NCBI GenBank assembly: GCA_029263555.1
Contig: JAJUFW010000133.1
Span: forward strand, 1-7,486
Source: Alphaproteobacteria bacterium
GTDB taxonomy: Bacteria; Pseudomonadota; Alphaproteobacteria; DSM-16000; Inquilinaceae
Length of the DNA: 7,486 nt
Direction of reading: 5' to 3'
This document shows, piece by piece, positions 1 to 5,315 of the stretch (position 1 is the stretch's first letter; every line of letters begins with the position of its first letter). The position numbers and the translations under genes are program-made. Below the pieces are notes generated by a model. It was not told the DNA's origin. It did no database searches and saw only the letters and a list, made by a program, of their open reading frames with translations.

Positions 1-222
1 GCCGGGCTTCAGGTCGGCGGGCTGTCCGGGCGCGGCGAATTCCTTCACCGGCACGCGGCCTTCGGATTTCAGGCCGACATCGATCAGCGCCATGTCGTTC
101 TCGATCGAGACGACACGGCCCTTGACGACGGTGCCTTCAAAGCTTTCGGTCTTGGCCAGGCTCTCCTCGAGAAGGGCTGCGAAGCTCTCCTTGGCGGCGC
201 TGGCGGCTTGGGTTTCTGCCAT
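1..222 (-). CDS. rpsA: 30S ribosomal protein S1, N-terminal part (runs off the left edge)
   Basis: The first 74 codons of ribosomal protein S1, which binds mRNA on the 30S subunit through repeated S1 (OB-fold) domains. The protein opens MAETQAASAAKESFAALLEE, the usual alphaproteobacterial S1 leader helix. From about residue 28 comes the first S1 domain, recognisable by EGTVVKGRVVSIENDMALID, then VGLKSEGRVP and the acidic/proline linker KEFAAPG. The ATG at 222-220 is preceded by AAGGAG at about seven bases, which fixes the start. Only the first domain is visible; the full protein is normally about 550-570 residues, so the rest lies beyond position 1. It follows cmk on the same strand after a 136-base gap, the conserved aroA-cmk-rpsA order. 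The gap can form hairpins (see the leader entry), compatible with S1 autoregulation, but that is inference. Identification is firm. Confidence 0.95.
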   Translation of the reverse strand, partial: MAETQAASAAKESFAALLEESLAKTESFEGTVVKGRVVSIENDMALIDVGLKSEGRVPVKEFAAPGQPADLKPG

Positions 223-358
223 TACTGCTCCTTGAATGATCGGCCGGTGAAACGCCGCGGGTCATCCCGCCATGGAAAGCGCATTCGCCGGTTCACCGGG
301 CCCCGACCTTCTCGCGGGCTACCCGGTGCGATCTGCCGTCCTGCGTCCGGGGACGGGA
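223..358 (-). promoter_or_regulatory. Structured leader between cmk and rpsA
   Basis: This spacer carries several perfect inverted repeats. CCGGTGAA (244-251) pairs with TTCACCGG (292-299) as an eight-base outer stem. Inside it GCGGG (257-261) and CCCGC (266-270) close on a four-base loop. A third hairpin, CCGTCC (336-341) with GGACGG (351-356), sits directly after the cmk stop. None is followed by a T run in the direction of transcription, so these are not typical intrinsic terminators. The outer stem ends close upstream of the rpsA ribosome binding site. E. coli S1 is known to repress its own mRNA through a folded leader; a similar role here is inference. GC-rich sequence forms such repeats easily, which lowers confidence. 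Confidence 0.35.
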
Positions 359-988
359 CTACCGCCGTCCGGTCTTTTCGGAGATGAAGGCCAGCGCGGC
401 CGCGAACGCCTGATCGGCATCAAGGTCGCTGGTGTCCAGAAAAAACGCATCTTCAGCGGGCTTGAGCGGTGCAACCGCACGACCGCTGTCTCGCGCATCT
501 CTCTGTTTCATATCCTGCAGGACAGCCGAGTATATAACGTCCTCGCCCCGGCCCCGCAACTCATTGAATCGCCGCCGGGCGCGGGCTTCGATCGAAGCGG
601 TGACGAAGAGCTTTGCGTCCGCTTCGGGGCAGACGACGGTGCCGATGTCGCGGCCGTCCAGCACCGCCCCCGGCGGCGTGCGGGCGAAGTCCCGCTGGAA
701 GGCCAGCAGGCGGTCGCGGACGGCCGGGATTGCCGCGACCACCGAAGCCGCCTGGGCGACCCGATCCGTGCGCAGTTCCTCCCGGCCTGTGTCTTCGGGC
801 CGGATCTCGCCGGCGGCGTTGACGGCATCCGCCGCATTCGCCGGGTCGCCGCCGGCCGCCAGCACGCGCCAGCCGGTCGCCCGGTAAAGCGCCCCGGTAT
901 CGAGATGCCGCAGCCCGTAATGGGCGGCGAGGCGGCGTGCCAGCGTGCCCTTGCCGCTTGCCGCCGGGCCGTCGATCGCGACGATCAT
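359..988 (-). CDS. cmk: Cytidylate kinase, (d)CMP kinase
   Basis: Cytoplasmic nucleoside monophosphate kinase that phosphorylates CMP and dCMP with ATP. The 209-residue protein starts MIVAIDGPAASGKGT, with the P-loop at residues 7-15. The NMP-binding segment LDTGALYRA is at 29-37 and the family signature LDGRDIGTVV at 110-119. The lid carries RDARDSGRAVAPLKPA around 163-178, with arginines and aspartates in the expected places. The C-terminal FLDTSDL is also characteristic. The length fits the short alphaproteobacterial form (E. coli Cmk is about 227 residues). The ATG shares four bases (ATGA) with the stop of aroA, so the two are translationally coupled and almost surely co-transcribed. rpsA follows downstream. 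No unusual residues are seen and the gene looks intact. Confidence 0.96.
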   Translation of the reverse strand: MIVAIDGPAASGKGTLARRLAAHYGLRHLDTGALYRATGWRVLAAGGDPANAADAVNAAGEIRPEDTGREELRTDRVAQAASVVAAIPAVRDRLLAFQRDFARTPPGAVLDGRDIGTVVCPEADAKLFVTASIEARARRRFNELRGRGEDVIYSAVLQDMKQRDARDSGRAVAPLKPAEDAFFLDTSDLDADQAFAAALAFISEKTGRR

Positions 989-2346
989 GCGCCGGCTCCG
1001 TCCGTGTCGGTCGCGTCCTCGATCCGGGCCCCGATGCCGTTCATCAGGCCGGCGAAATCGGGGAAGCTCGTTTCGATCGGCCGGGCGTCGTCGACCGCGA
1101 CCGGCGCGTCGGTCGCGAGGCCCAGGACCAGGAAGCTCATGGCGATCCGGTTATCGAGCGCGGTCGCCACGGTCGCCCCGCCGGCCGGCGGACGGCCGGT
1201 CCCATGCACGGTCAGCGTCTCCTCCCCGGCCTCGACCCGTGCGCCGCAGGCGGCAAGGCCGTCGGCCATCATGGCCAGCCGGTCGCTTTCCTTCACCCGC
1301 AGTTCGCCGACGCCCAGCATGCGCGTCGTGCCCTCGGCGCAGGCGGCGGCGACGGCCAGGACCGGATATTCGTCGATCATGCTGGGCGCCCGCTCCGGCG
1401 GCACGTCGATGCCCTTGAGCGCGCTGCCGCGGACGCGGAGGTCGGCGACCGGCTCGCCCGCCTCTTCGCGCGGGTTCAGGATCTCGATCGACCCGCCCAT
1501 CTCGATCAGGGTGTCGATCAGACCCGTCCGGCGCGGATTCATGCCGACCCTCTCGACGACGAGGTCCGAGTCCGGCCGAATCAGCGCCGCGACGATGGCG
1601 AAGGCGGCCGAGGAGATGTCGCCCGGCACCTGGACCGTGCGGCCGGTCAGCTCCGGCTGGCCGGTGAGGGAGATCGCGTGCCCGCCGCCGTCCGCCCGCT
1701 CGACCCGGACCTCGGCGCCGAAATGGCGCAGCATGGTCTCCGTGTAGTCTCTGGTCGGCGAACGCTCGATGACGGTGGTGCGGCCCGGGGTGTTCAGGCC
1801 CGCCAGCAGGACCGCCGACTTCACCTGGGCCGAGGCGACCGGCACCTCATAGGTGATCGGGACCGGCCGGTCGGTGCCGATGACGGCGAGCGGCAGCCGC
1901 TCGCCCCTTCGGGCGACGAAGCTGGCGCCCATCCGGGACAGGGGTTCGGTCACCCGCGCCATGGGACGCCGGACCAGCGAGCCGTCGCCGGTAAGGAACG
2001 CGGTCAGCGGATGAGTCGCCAGAAGCCCGGCGAGCAGCCGGGTCGAGGTGCCGCTATTGCCCATGTCCAGGACCTGGGCGGGTTCGGTCAGGCCGCCGAC
2101 CCCGACGCCCCAGACGTGCCAGACGCCGTCCGCGCCGCGCTCGATCTCGGCGCCCAGCGCCCGCATGGCGGCGGCGGTCGCCAGCACGTCCTCGCCTTCC
2201 AGAAGGCCGTGGATCTCGGTTTCGCCGACGGCGACCCCGCCCAGCATCAGCGCCCGGTGCGAGATCGACTTGTCGCCGGGAACGCGGATGTGGCCGGAAA
2301 GGGCGCCGGAGCGGCGGGCGATGAGGGGCTTCGGGGCGTGGGTCAC
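985..2346 (-). CDS. aroA: 3-phosphoshikimate 1-carboxyvinyltransferase (EPSP synthase), CP4-like
   Basis: Cytoplasmic shikimate-pathway enzyme joining shikimate-3-phosphate and PEP to give EPSP, upstream of chorismate and the aromatic amino acids. With the start chosen here it has 453 residues. Visible motifs are GDKSISHRAL (Lys26, Ser27, Arg31), GNSGTSTRLL (96-105), GDGSLVRRPM (120-129), SAQVKSAVLLAGLN (172-185), the catalytic-region DEYP (Asp325, Glu326), LRVKESDRL (349-357) and DNRIAMSF (398-405). From memory the sequence is much closer to Agrobacterium CP4 EPSP synthase than to the E. coli type. The frame stays open upstream to an ATG at 2601, but the added 85 residues are arginine-rich and unlike the family. 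GTG at 2346-2344, giving MTHAPKPLIARRSGALSG, matches usual N-termini, although its ribosome binding site is weak. It overlaps cmk by four bases. Confidence 0.95.
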   Translation of the reverse strand: MTHAPKPLIARRSGALSGHIRVPGDKSISHRALMLGGVAVGETEIHGLLEGEDVLATAAAMRALGAEIERGADGVWHVWGVGVGGLTEPAQVLDMGNSGTSTRLLAGLLATHPLTAFLTGDGSLVRRPMARVTEPLSRMGASFVARRGERLPLAVIGTDRPVPITYEVPVASAQVKSAVLLAGLNTPGRTTVIERSPTRDYTETMLRHFGAEVRVERADGGGHAISLTGQPELTGRTVQVPGDISSAAFAIVAALIRPDSDLVVERVGMNPRRTGLIDTLIEMGGSIEILNPREEAGEPVADLRVRGSALKGIDVPPERAPSMIDEYPVLAVAAACAEGTTRMLGVGELRVKESDRLAMMADGLAACGARVEAGEETLTVHGTGRPPAGGATVATALDNRIAMSFLVLGLATDAPVAVDDARPIETSFPDFAGLMNGIGARIEDATDTDGAGA

Positions 2347-2618
2347 GGGCGGGCGTCCGGAATTCCGTTCTCTGACGATGGGTGCTGCCTTCCGCAGGCA
2401 GGATCGTGTACCTACCTTATCCGAAAGGCCAGTGGCACGGCTTCGGGCCGTCGATAGCACGAAGTGGGGGGCTTGATAAGGCGGCAGCGCCCTTTGCCAG
2501 GCCGGCGGACGGCGGCCGGGCCTTGCCTTGCATTTGGCTTTGACAGCCGCGCGGCGGCGTGGCAAACGGCGCGGCCACCGGCCATATTCAGCGATCAACA
2601 CCAGACGGAGGACTCGGC
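2347..2618. promoter_or_regulatory. Divergent control region between aroA and the FYDLN-type gene
   Basis: This 272-base spacer must hold the start signals for both directions. On the plus strand there is an exact TTGACA at 2540-2545, but the hexamer 17 bases further (CAAACG, 2563-2568) is a poor -10. On the minus strand TTATCA (2483-2478) followed after 16 bases by CTATCG is a weak candidate for aroA. Near the aroA start are a ten-base palindrome, CGGAATTCCG (2358-2367), and a small hairpin, CTGCC/GGCAG (2385-2389 with 2397-2401). None of these is strong enough alone to define a promoter. Confidence 0.3.
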
Positions 2619-3071
2619 GTGGCCAAACCGGAATGGGGCGCCAAGCGCATCTGCCATAATTGCGGCGCGCGCTATTACGACATGCGTCGCGACCCGATCA
2701 TCTGCCCGAAATGCGGCACGGAATTCGATCCCGAGGCCTTCCTGAAATCCCGCCGGACCCGCGTGGCCGCGGTCGAGGAGCTCGAGCCCGTTCGCGCCCG
2801 TCGCGCCGCGCCCGGGGAGGACTTCGAGGATCAGGTCGACGAGGATGTCGAGGCCGATGAGGACGTGGACGGTCTCGACGAGGACGAGGTCGGCCTGGAC
2901 GAGGCCGATGAAGGCCGGATCCCGGTCGGCGACGACGAGGACAACCCGGCCGACGACATCGACGAGGATCTCGAGGACGCCGAAGGCGACGACGTGCTCC
3001 TGGAGGACGCGGACGAGCTGGGCGACGACGACGTCGACGTCGATCTCGACAACGACGACGAGGACCGCTGA
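2619..3071 (+). CDS. FYDLN acid domain protein (TIGR02300 type), zinc-ribbon head and acidic tail
   Basis: A 150-residue protein of unknown function. It starts (GTG) MAKPEWGAKRICHNCGARYY, matching the head of the FYDLN acid domain family. The name-giving motif appears here as YYDMRRDPI (19-27). Two CxxC pairs (Cys12/Cys15 and Cys29/Cys32) frame it and look like an intact zinc ribbon. A basic stretch, KSRRTRVA (43-50), follows. From about residue 66 to the end the chain is almost entirely Asp/Glu with few hydrophobics and is probably disordered. The GTG at 2619 is chosen because GGAGGA lies seven bases before it and the family begins at this point. An in-frame ATG at 2559 would add 20 unsupported residues. 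It is divergent from aroA. The zinc ribbon suggests nucleic-acid or protein contact, but no function is established that I know of. Confidence 0.85.
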   Translation: MAKPEWGAKRICHNCGARYYDMRRDPIICPKCGTEFDPEAFLKSRRTRVAAVEELEPVRARRAAPGEDFEDQVDEDVEADEDVDGLDEDEVGLDEADEGRIPVGDDEDNPADDIDEDLEDAEGDDVLLEDADELGDDDVDVDLDNDDEDR

Positions 3072-3101
3072 GGGGCGCGGTTCGCGGGGCTTCGAAAAAT
3101 C

Positions 3102-3134
3102 TCGGGATCGGCGTTATTTTTCGCTTGATCCCGA
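3102..3134. terminator. Eight-base-pair stem-loop after the FYDLN-type gene
   Basis: TCGGGATC (3102-3109) and GATCCCGA (3127-3134) form a perfect stem around a 17-base T-rich loop. In the plus direction no T run follows, so it is a poor intrinsic terminator for the upstream gene. In the minus direction the stem is followed by GATTTTTC (3101-3094), so it would work better against leftward transcription. Its right arm overlaps the possible -35 of the tRNA gene. Confidence 0.35.
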
Positions 3135-3153
3135 CCCCCGCTCTGGACAATAT
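3125..3153 (+). promoter_or_regulatory. Candidate promoter of the tRNA-Ala gene
   Basis: TTGATC (3125-3130) and CAATAT (3148-3153) are separated by exactly 17 bases. The second hexamer is close to the CTATAT-like -10 often seen in alphaproteobacterial promoters. A very GC-rich discriminator (GCCGGCCCGCG) follows, as is common for stable-RNA promoters under stringent control. Transcription would start near 3160, about 40 bases before the mature tRNA. Positions are seen directly; function is inferred. Confidence 0.4.
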
Positions 3154-3198
3154 GCCGGCCCGCGCGGCACCCCAACGCCGCAGCGAAAAGCGAGTTTC

Positions 3199-3274
<76 letters not shown>

Positions 3275-3282
3275 AGATCGAT

Positions 3283-3324
3283 ACGGGGTTCGAGGCGATC
3301 CGCTTCGGACCCCGTTTTGTTTTG
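3283..3324 (+). terminator. Intrinsic terminator of the tRNA-Ala gene
   Basis: A 15-base-pair stem is formed by ACGGGGTTCGAGGCG (3283-3297) and CGCTTCGGACCCCGT (3301-3315). It has two G-U wobbles, a three-base loop, and is followed by TTTTGTTTTG. This is a textbook Rho-independent terminator directly behind the tRNA. Confidence 0.9.
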
Positions 3325-4076
3325 CGGCCTTGCTGCCGGACTATCGGCTCCTTGCCTTCAATGACCTTCCGGCGACGGGTGTCCTCTCCGGTCCGGTCGC
3401 GACGCCGTGGCACGACCGTCGCCGGCCACGCCTTCGGCGTTCCGGGTGTTGCCGCCCCGTCTGGGCCGACGTTCGGCATTGCCGGCGCCGGCATCTCCGG
3501 TTCGATGACGGTGCATGCCTCTCGGTGTCCTGAAGAAGGGCATTGGCAGTTGATCGTAGAGGCAGGCCGTCGTGCGGATGGCGTGCCGGTGCCCGATCTC
3601 CTCGGGAAGCCGGCCATTTCCTTAAATGCATCCCGTGCCGTTTGCGGTGGGCGTCGACGGCCCGGTCTCGTGGGGGCGAGCTTGCGGCCAGGCGACGGCA
3701 CGGTAGCGCTTGCTCCATCTCCTGTTGAGGGGGCAAATGGCGCAGGCCGCCTGGAAGAACAACCGGACCGGGTATCTCGAACCTGGAATCCTGAAAAATC
3801 CACTCCGGCGTAATGGATGATCGATGTCGTGCTGTCGCGGCCGGCGGACCGCGGCTGAGGCCCTGCGGCCGTGCCGATCCGGACCGCTTTCGCCCGACGG
3901 TCCGTAGTGCTCGCCGCCTGTCGTCGTCTCTGCGAAAAGCCGACTACATCGCATAATGGTATTAATATGCTTGTTTGCTTGCGAAGGCTCATGCTAGTTT
4001 CGAAAGAAAAGAACTACGGCCGTGCCTCGCCATCGAGGAGACGGGCGCCGCCGAAGGCATTTAGGGGGAGGAATAG
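3325..4076. other. Long region without a convincing gene, between the tRNA and the transporter cluster
   Basis: About 750 bases with no reading frame I can accept. The long frames on both strands are proline/arginine-rich and continue through the tRNA, which marks them as artefacts. On the plus strand, 3445-3573 reads GVAAPSGPTF, then after a gap LIVEAGRRAD. These short runs recall the end of the effector domain of IclR regulators but are too degraded to call a gene. Other items are a perfect inverted repeat CGGACCG/CGGTCCG (3880-3886 and 3898-3904, 11-base loop), an AT-rich segment at 3951-4010, a small hairpin CCTCG/CGAGG (4025-4029 and 4034-4038), and the ribosome binding site of the next gene. 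It is probably a decayed gene plus a promoter region. Confidence 0.5.
3951..3970 (+). promoter_or_regulatory. AT-rich operator-like site upstream of the first tctC
   Basis: The segment GCATAATGGTATTAATATGC contains the inverted repeat TAAT-GGT-ATTA (3954-3964) and the outer arms GCATA/TATGC. It lies 126 bases before the tctC start in an otherwise GC-rich neighbourhood. TTGTTT (3971-3976) follows, with TGCTAG at 3992-3997 as a weak -10. Its first 11 bases recur exactly before the second tctC (5096-5106). A regulator-binding or promoter role is plausible but unproven. Confidence 0.35.
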
Positions 4077-5048
4077 ATGACCCGATTGTCGCTGAAACCG
4101 TTTCGGCTGCCCGCGTTCGCGGCCTTGGTGTTCGCCTTGGCTGCCCCCGTCTGGGCAGACTATCCCGAGAAGCCGATCCGCCTGATCATTCCCTTCGCGC
4201 AGGGCGGGGCTACCGATGCCGTGGGGCGCATGATTGCGGCGCCGCTCGAGGAGGCCCTTGGTCAGGCCGTGGTCATCGTGAACCAGCCGGGTGCCGGCGG
4301 CGCCGTGGGGCTGGCCAACACCGTTCAGGCACGGCCGGACGGCTACACGCTCGCCATCGGCTCGGATTCGAGCCTCGCGGCCCGGCCGCTGATGACCGAA
4401 AGCGGCTACACGCTCGAGGACCTTGCGCCGATCGCGCGGCTGGTCGAGGCGCCCACCGGCTTCGCGGTCCGGTCGGACAGTCCGTACCAGGATCTGGCGA
4501 GCCTGGTCGAGGCGATGAAAGGCGGCCAGCTCAAATGGTCCAGTCCCGGAGTCGGCGCCGGCCCTCATCTCGCGGCGGAGATCTTCCTGGACCAGTTCGG
4601 CCTGAGCGCGACTCATATCAGCTCGGCAAGCGGCAAGGATGCTTTGGTGAAGCTCCTGTCCGGCGAGGTCGACTTCGTTTCCGCGGCCGGCTCGAACTTC
4701 CCGAGCATGTTGGACGAAGCAGCCGGCGCCATCCGCGTCCTCGGCCTTGCCGGCACCGAACGCTGGGTCCGGATGCCCGAGGTTCCGACCTTCCAGGAGC
4801 TGGGCTTCGACTTCGTCCGCACGCAGTGGTTCGGCGTCGTCGCCCCGGCGGGCACGCCGGAAGATGTGCTGGCGACTCTCTCCGCAGAAATCGAGAGGAT
4901 CCTCAACGACTCGTCCAGCGACGAACTGCTGAAGCGCTTCCACTTTTCCAGCGCATACCAGTCGCCCGACGAGTTCCGCGCTCAGCTGGAGCGTGAGAGC
5001 ACGGAGTTGCTCCCGGTCCTGACCAAGATCGGAATGGCGAAGAAATAG
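4077..5048 (+). CDS. Tripartite tricarboxylate transporter substrate-binding protein (Bug/TctC family), copy 1
   Basis: A 323-residue periplasmic receptor that should capture a carboxylate-type solute and pass it to TctB-TctA. The signal peptide has a basic start (MTRLSLKPFR), a hydrophobic core and APVWA, with cleavage likely after residue 27. The mature protein begins DYPEKPIRLIIPFAQGGATD, the family hallmark. It continues with VNQPGAGGAVGLANTVQARP and DGYTL (about 68-92), WSSPG and GPHLAAE (154-168), SGEVDF (195-200), PEVPTFQELG (234-243) and WFGVVAPAGTPEDV (251-264). GGGAGGA (4066-4072) supports the ATG. It is the first gene after the long non-coding stretch and the paralogue of the next gene, identical at about 187 of 296 mature positions by my hand count. 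The ligand cannot be read from the sequence. Confidence 0.93.
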   Translation: MTRLSLKPFRLPAFAALVFALAAPVWADYPEKPIRLIIPFAQGGATDAVGRMIAAPLEEALGQAVVIVNQPGAGGAVGLANTVQARPDGYTLAIGSDSSLAARPLMTESGYTLEDLAPIARLVEAPTGFAVRSDSPYQDLASLVEAMKGGQLKWSSPGVGAGPHLAAEIFLDQFGLSATHISSASGKDALVKLLSGEVDFVSAAGSNFPSMLDEAAGAIRVLGLAGTERWVRMPEVPTFQELGFDFVRTQWFGVVAPAGTPEDVLATLSAEIERILNDSSSDELLKRFHFSSAYQSPDEFRAQLERESTELLPVLTKIGMAKK

Positions 5049-5100
5049 ACGGTTGCCCGCGCTTCCGGCCGAGGGCAGCGCTCCTCGTCAAAGGAGCATA
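5049..5100 (+). other. Two stem-loops after the first tctC
   Basis: TGCCC (5054-5058) can pair with GGGCA (5073-5077). GCTCCT (5080-5085) pairs perfectly with AGGAGC (5092-5097) across a six-base loop. No T run follows, so they are not clear terminators. Stem-loops behind binding-protein genes often protect the 3' end of an abundant message; that role here is inference. Confidence 0.3.
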
Positions 5101-5106
5101 ATGGTA
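5096..5106 (+). repeat. Second copy of the 11-base word found upstream of the first tctC
   Basis: GCATAATGGTA occurs exactly here and at 3951-3961. The copies lie 220 and 126 bases before the two tctC start codons. The similarity fades outside the 11 bases, apart from a loosely similar AT/TGC tail. The downstream half (ATTA) that makes the first copy palindromic is missing here. Confidence 0.4.
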
Positions 5107-5164
5107 GCGGAATGTGCCTTTGCCGTTCCGAAAGGCCAGCAGGATGCTGGAGCGATCCAGAAAA

Positions 5165-5240
5165 CACCAAAGTATACTGTAATTTGCAAAATTAACACAA
5201 CAACGCAAGTTGGATTGTTCTGAAGAACATGACAACATGC
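5165..5240 (+). promoter_or_regulatory. AT-rich segment with nested palindromes before the second tctC
   Basis: This island in the 267-base spacer holds three inverted repeats in a row: AATTT-GCA-AAATT (5181-5193), CAAC-GCAA-GTTG (5201-5212) and TGTTCT-GA-AGAACA (5216-5229). TATACT (5173-5178) resembles a -10, but no good -35 sits 17 bases before it. The low GC content and clustered dyads suggest a separate promoter/operator for the second receptor. The regulator is unknown. Confidence 0.4.
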
Positions 5241-5315
5241 GGAATTGGCCTTTGAACGCGAGACCGCGCCTGCGTGTAGCCGTGCGCCGTCCGTGAATTA
5301 CAGGGGGAACCGTCG

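Noticed and set aside
272..2457. Two long plus-strand frames (about 490-506 codons) opposite cmk and aroA
   Set aside because: Antisense frames kept open by GC-rich third positions. Their Arg/Pro/Ser-rich text matches no family, whereas cmk and aroA are unambiguous.
2347..2601. 85-residue N-terminal extension of aroA from the ATG at 2601
   Set aside because: Arg/Pro-rich, unlike the family, and it overlaps the control region of the divergent gene. The GTG at 2346 gives the standard N-terminus.
2821..3068. Repetitive GAC/GAG tract as a DNA repeat or CRISPR-like array
   Set aside because: It is coding sequence for the acidic tail with irregular units and no fixed spacer length.
2698..3175. 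Arg-rich and Ser-rich minus-strand frames opposite the acidic gene
   Set aside because: Shadows of repeated GAC/GAG codons, giving low-complexity peptides.
3880..3904. CGGACCG/CGGTCCG inverted repeat as a terminator
   Set aside because: No T run follows on either strand. It is kept only as a note in the non-coding stretch.
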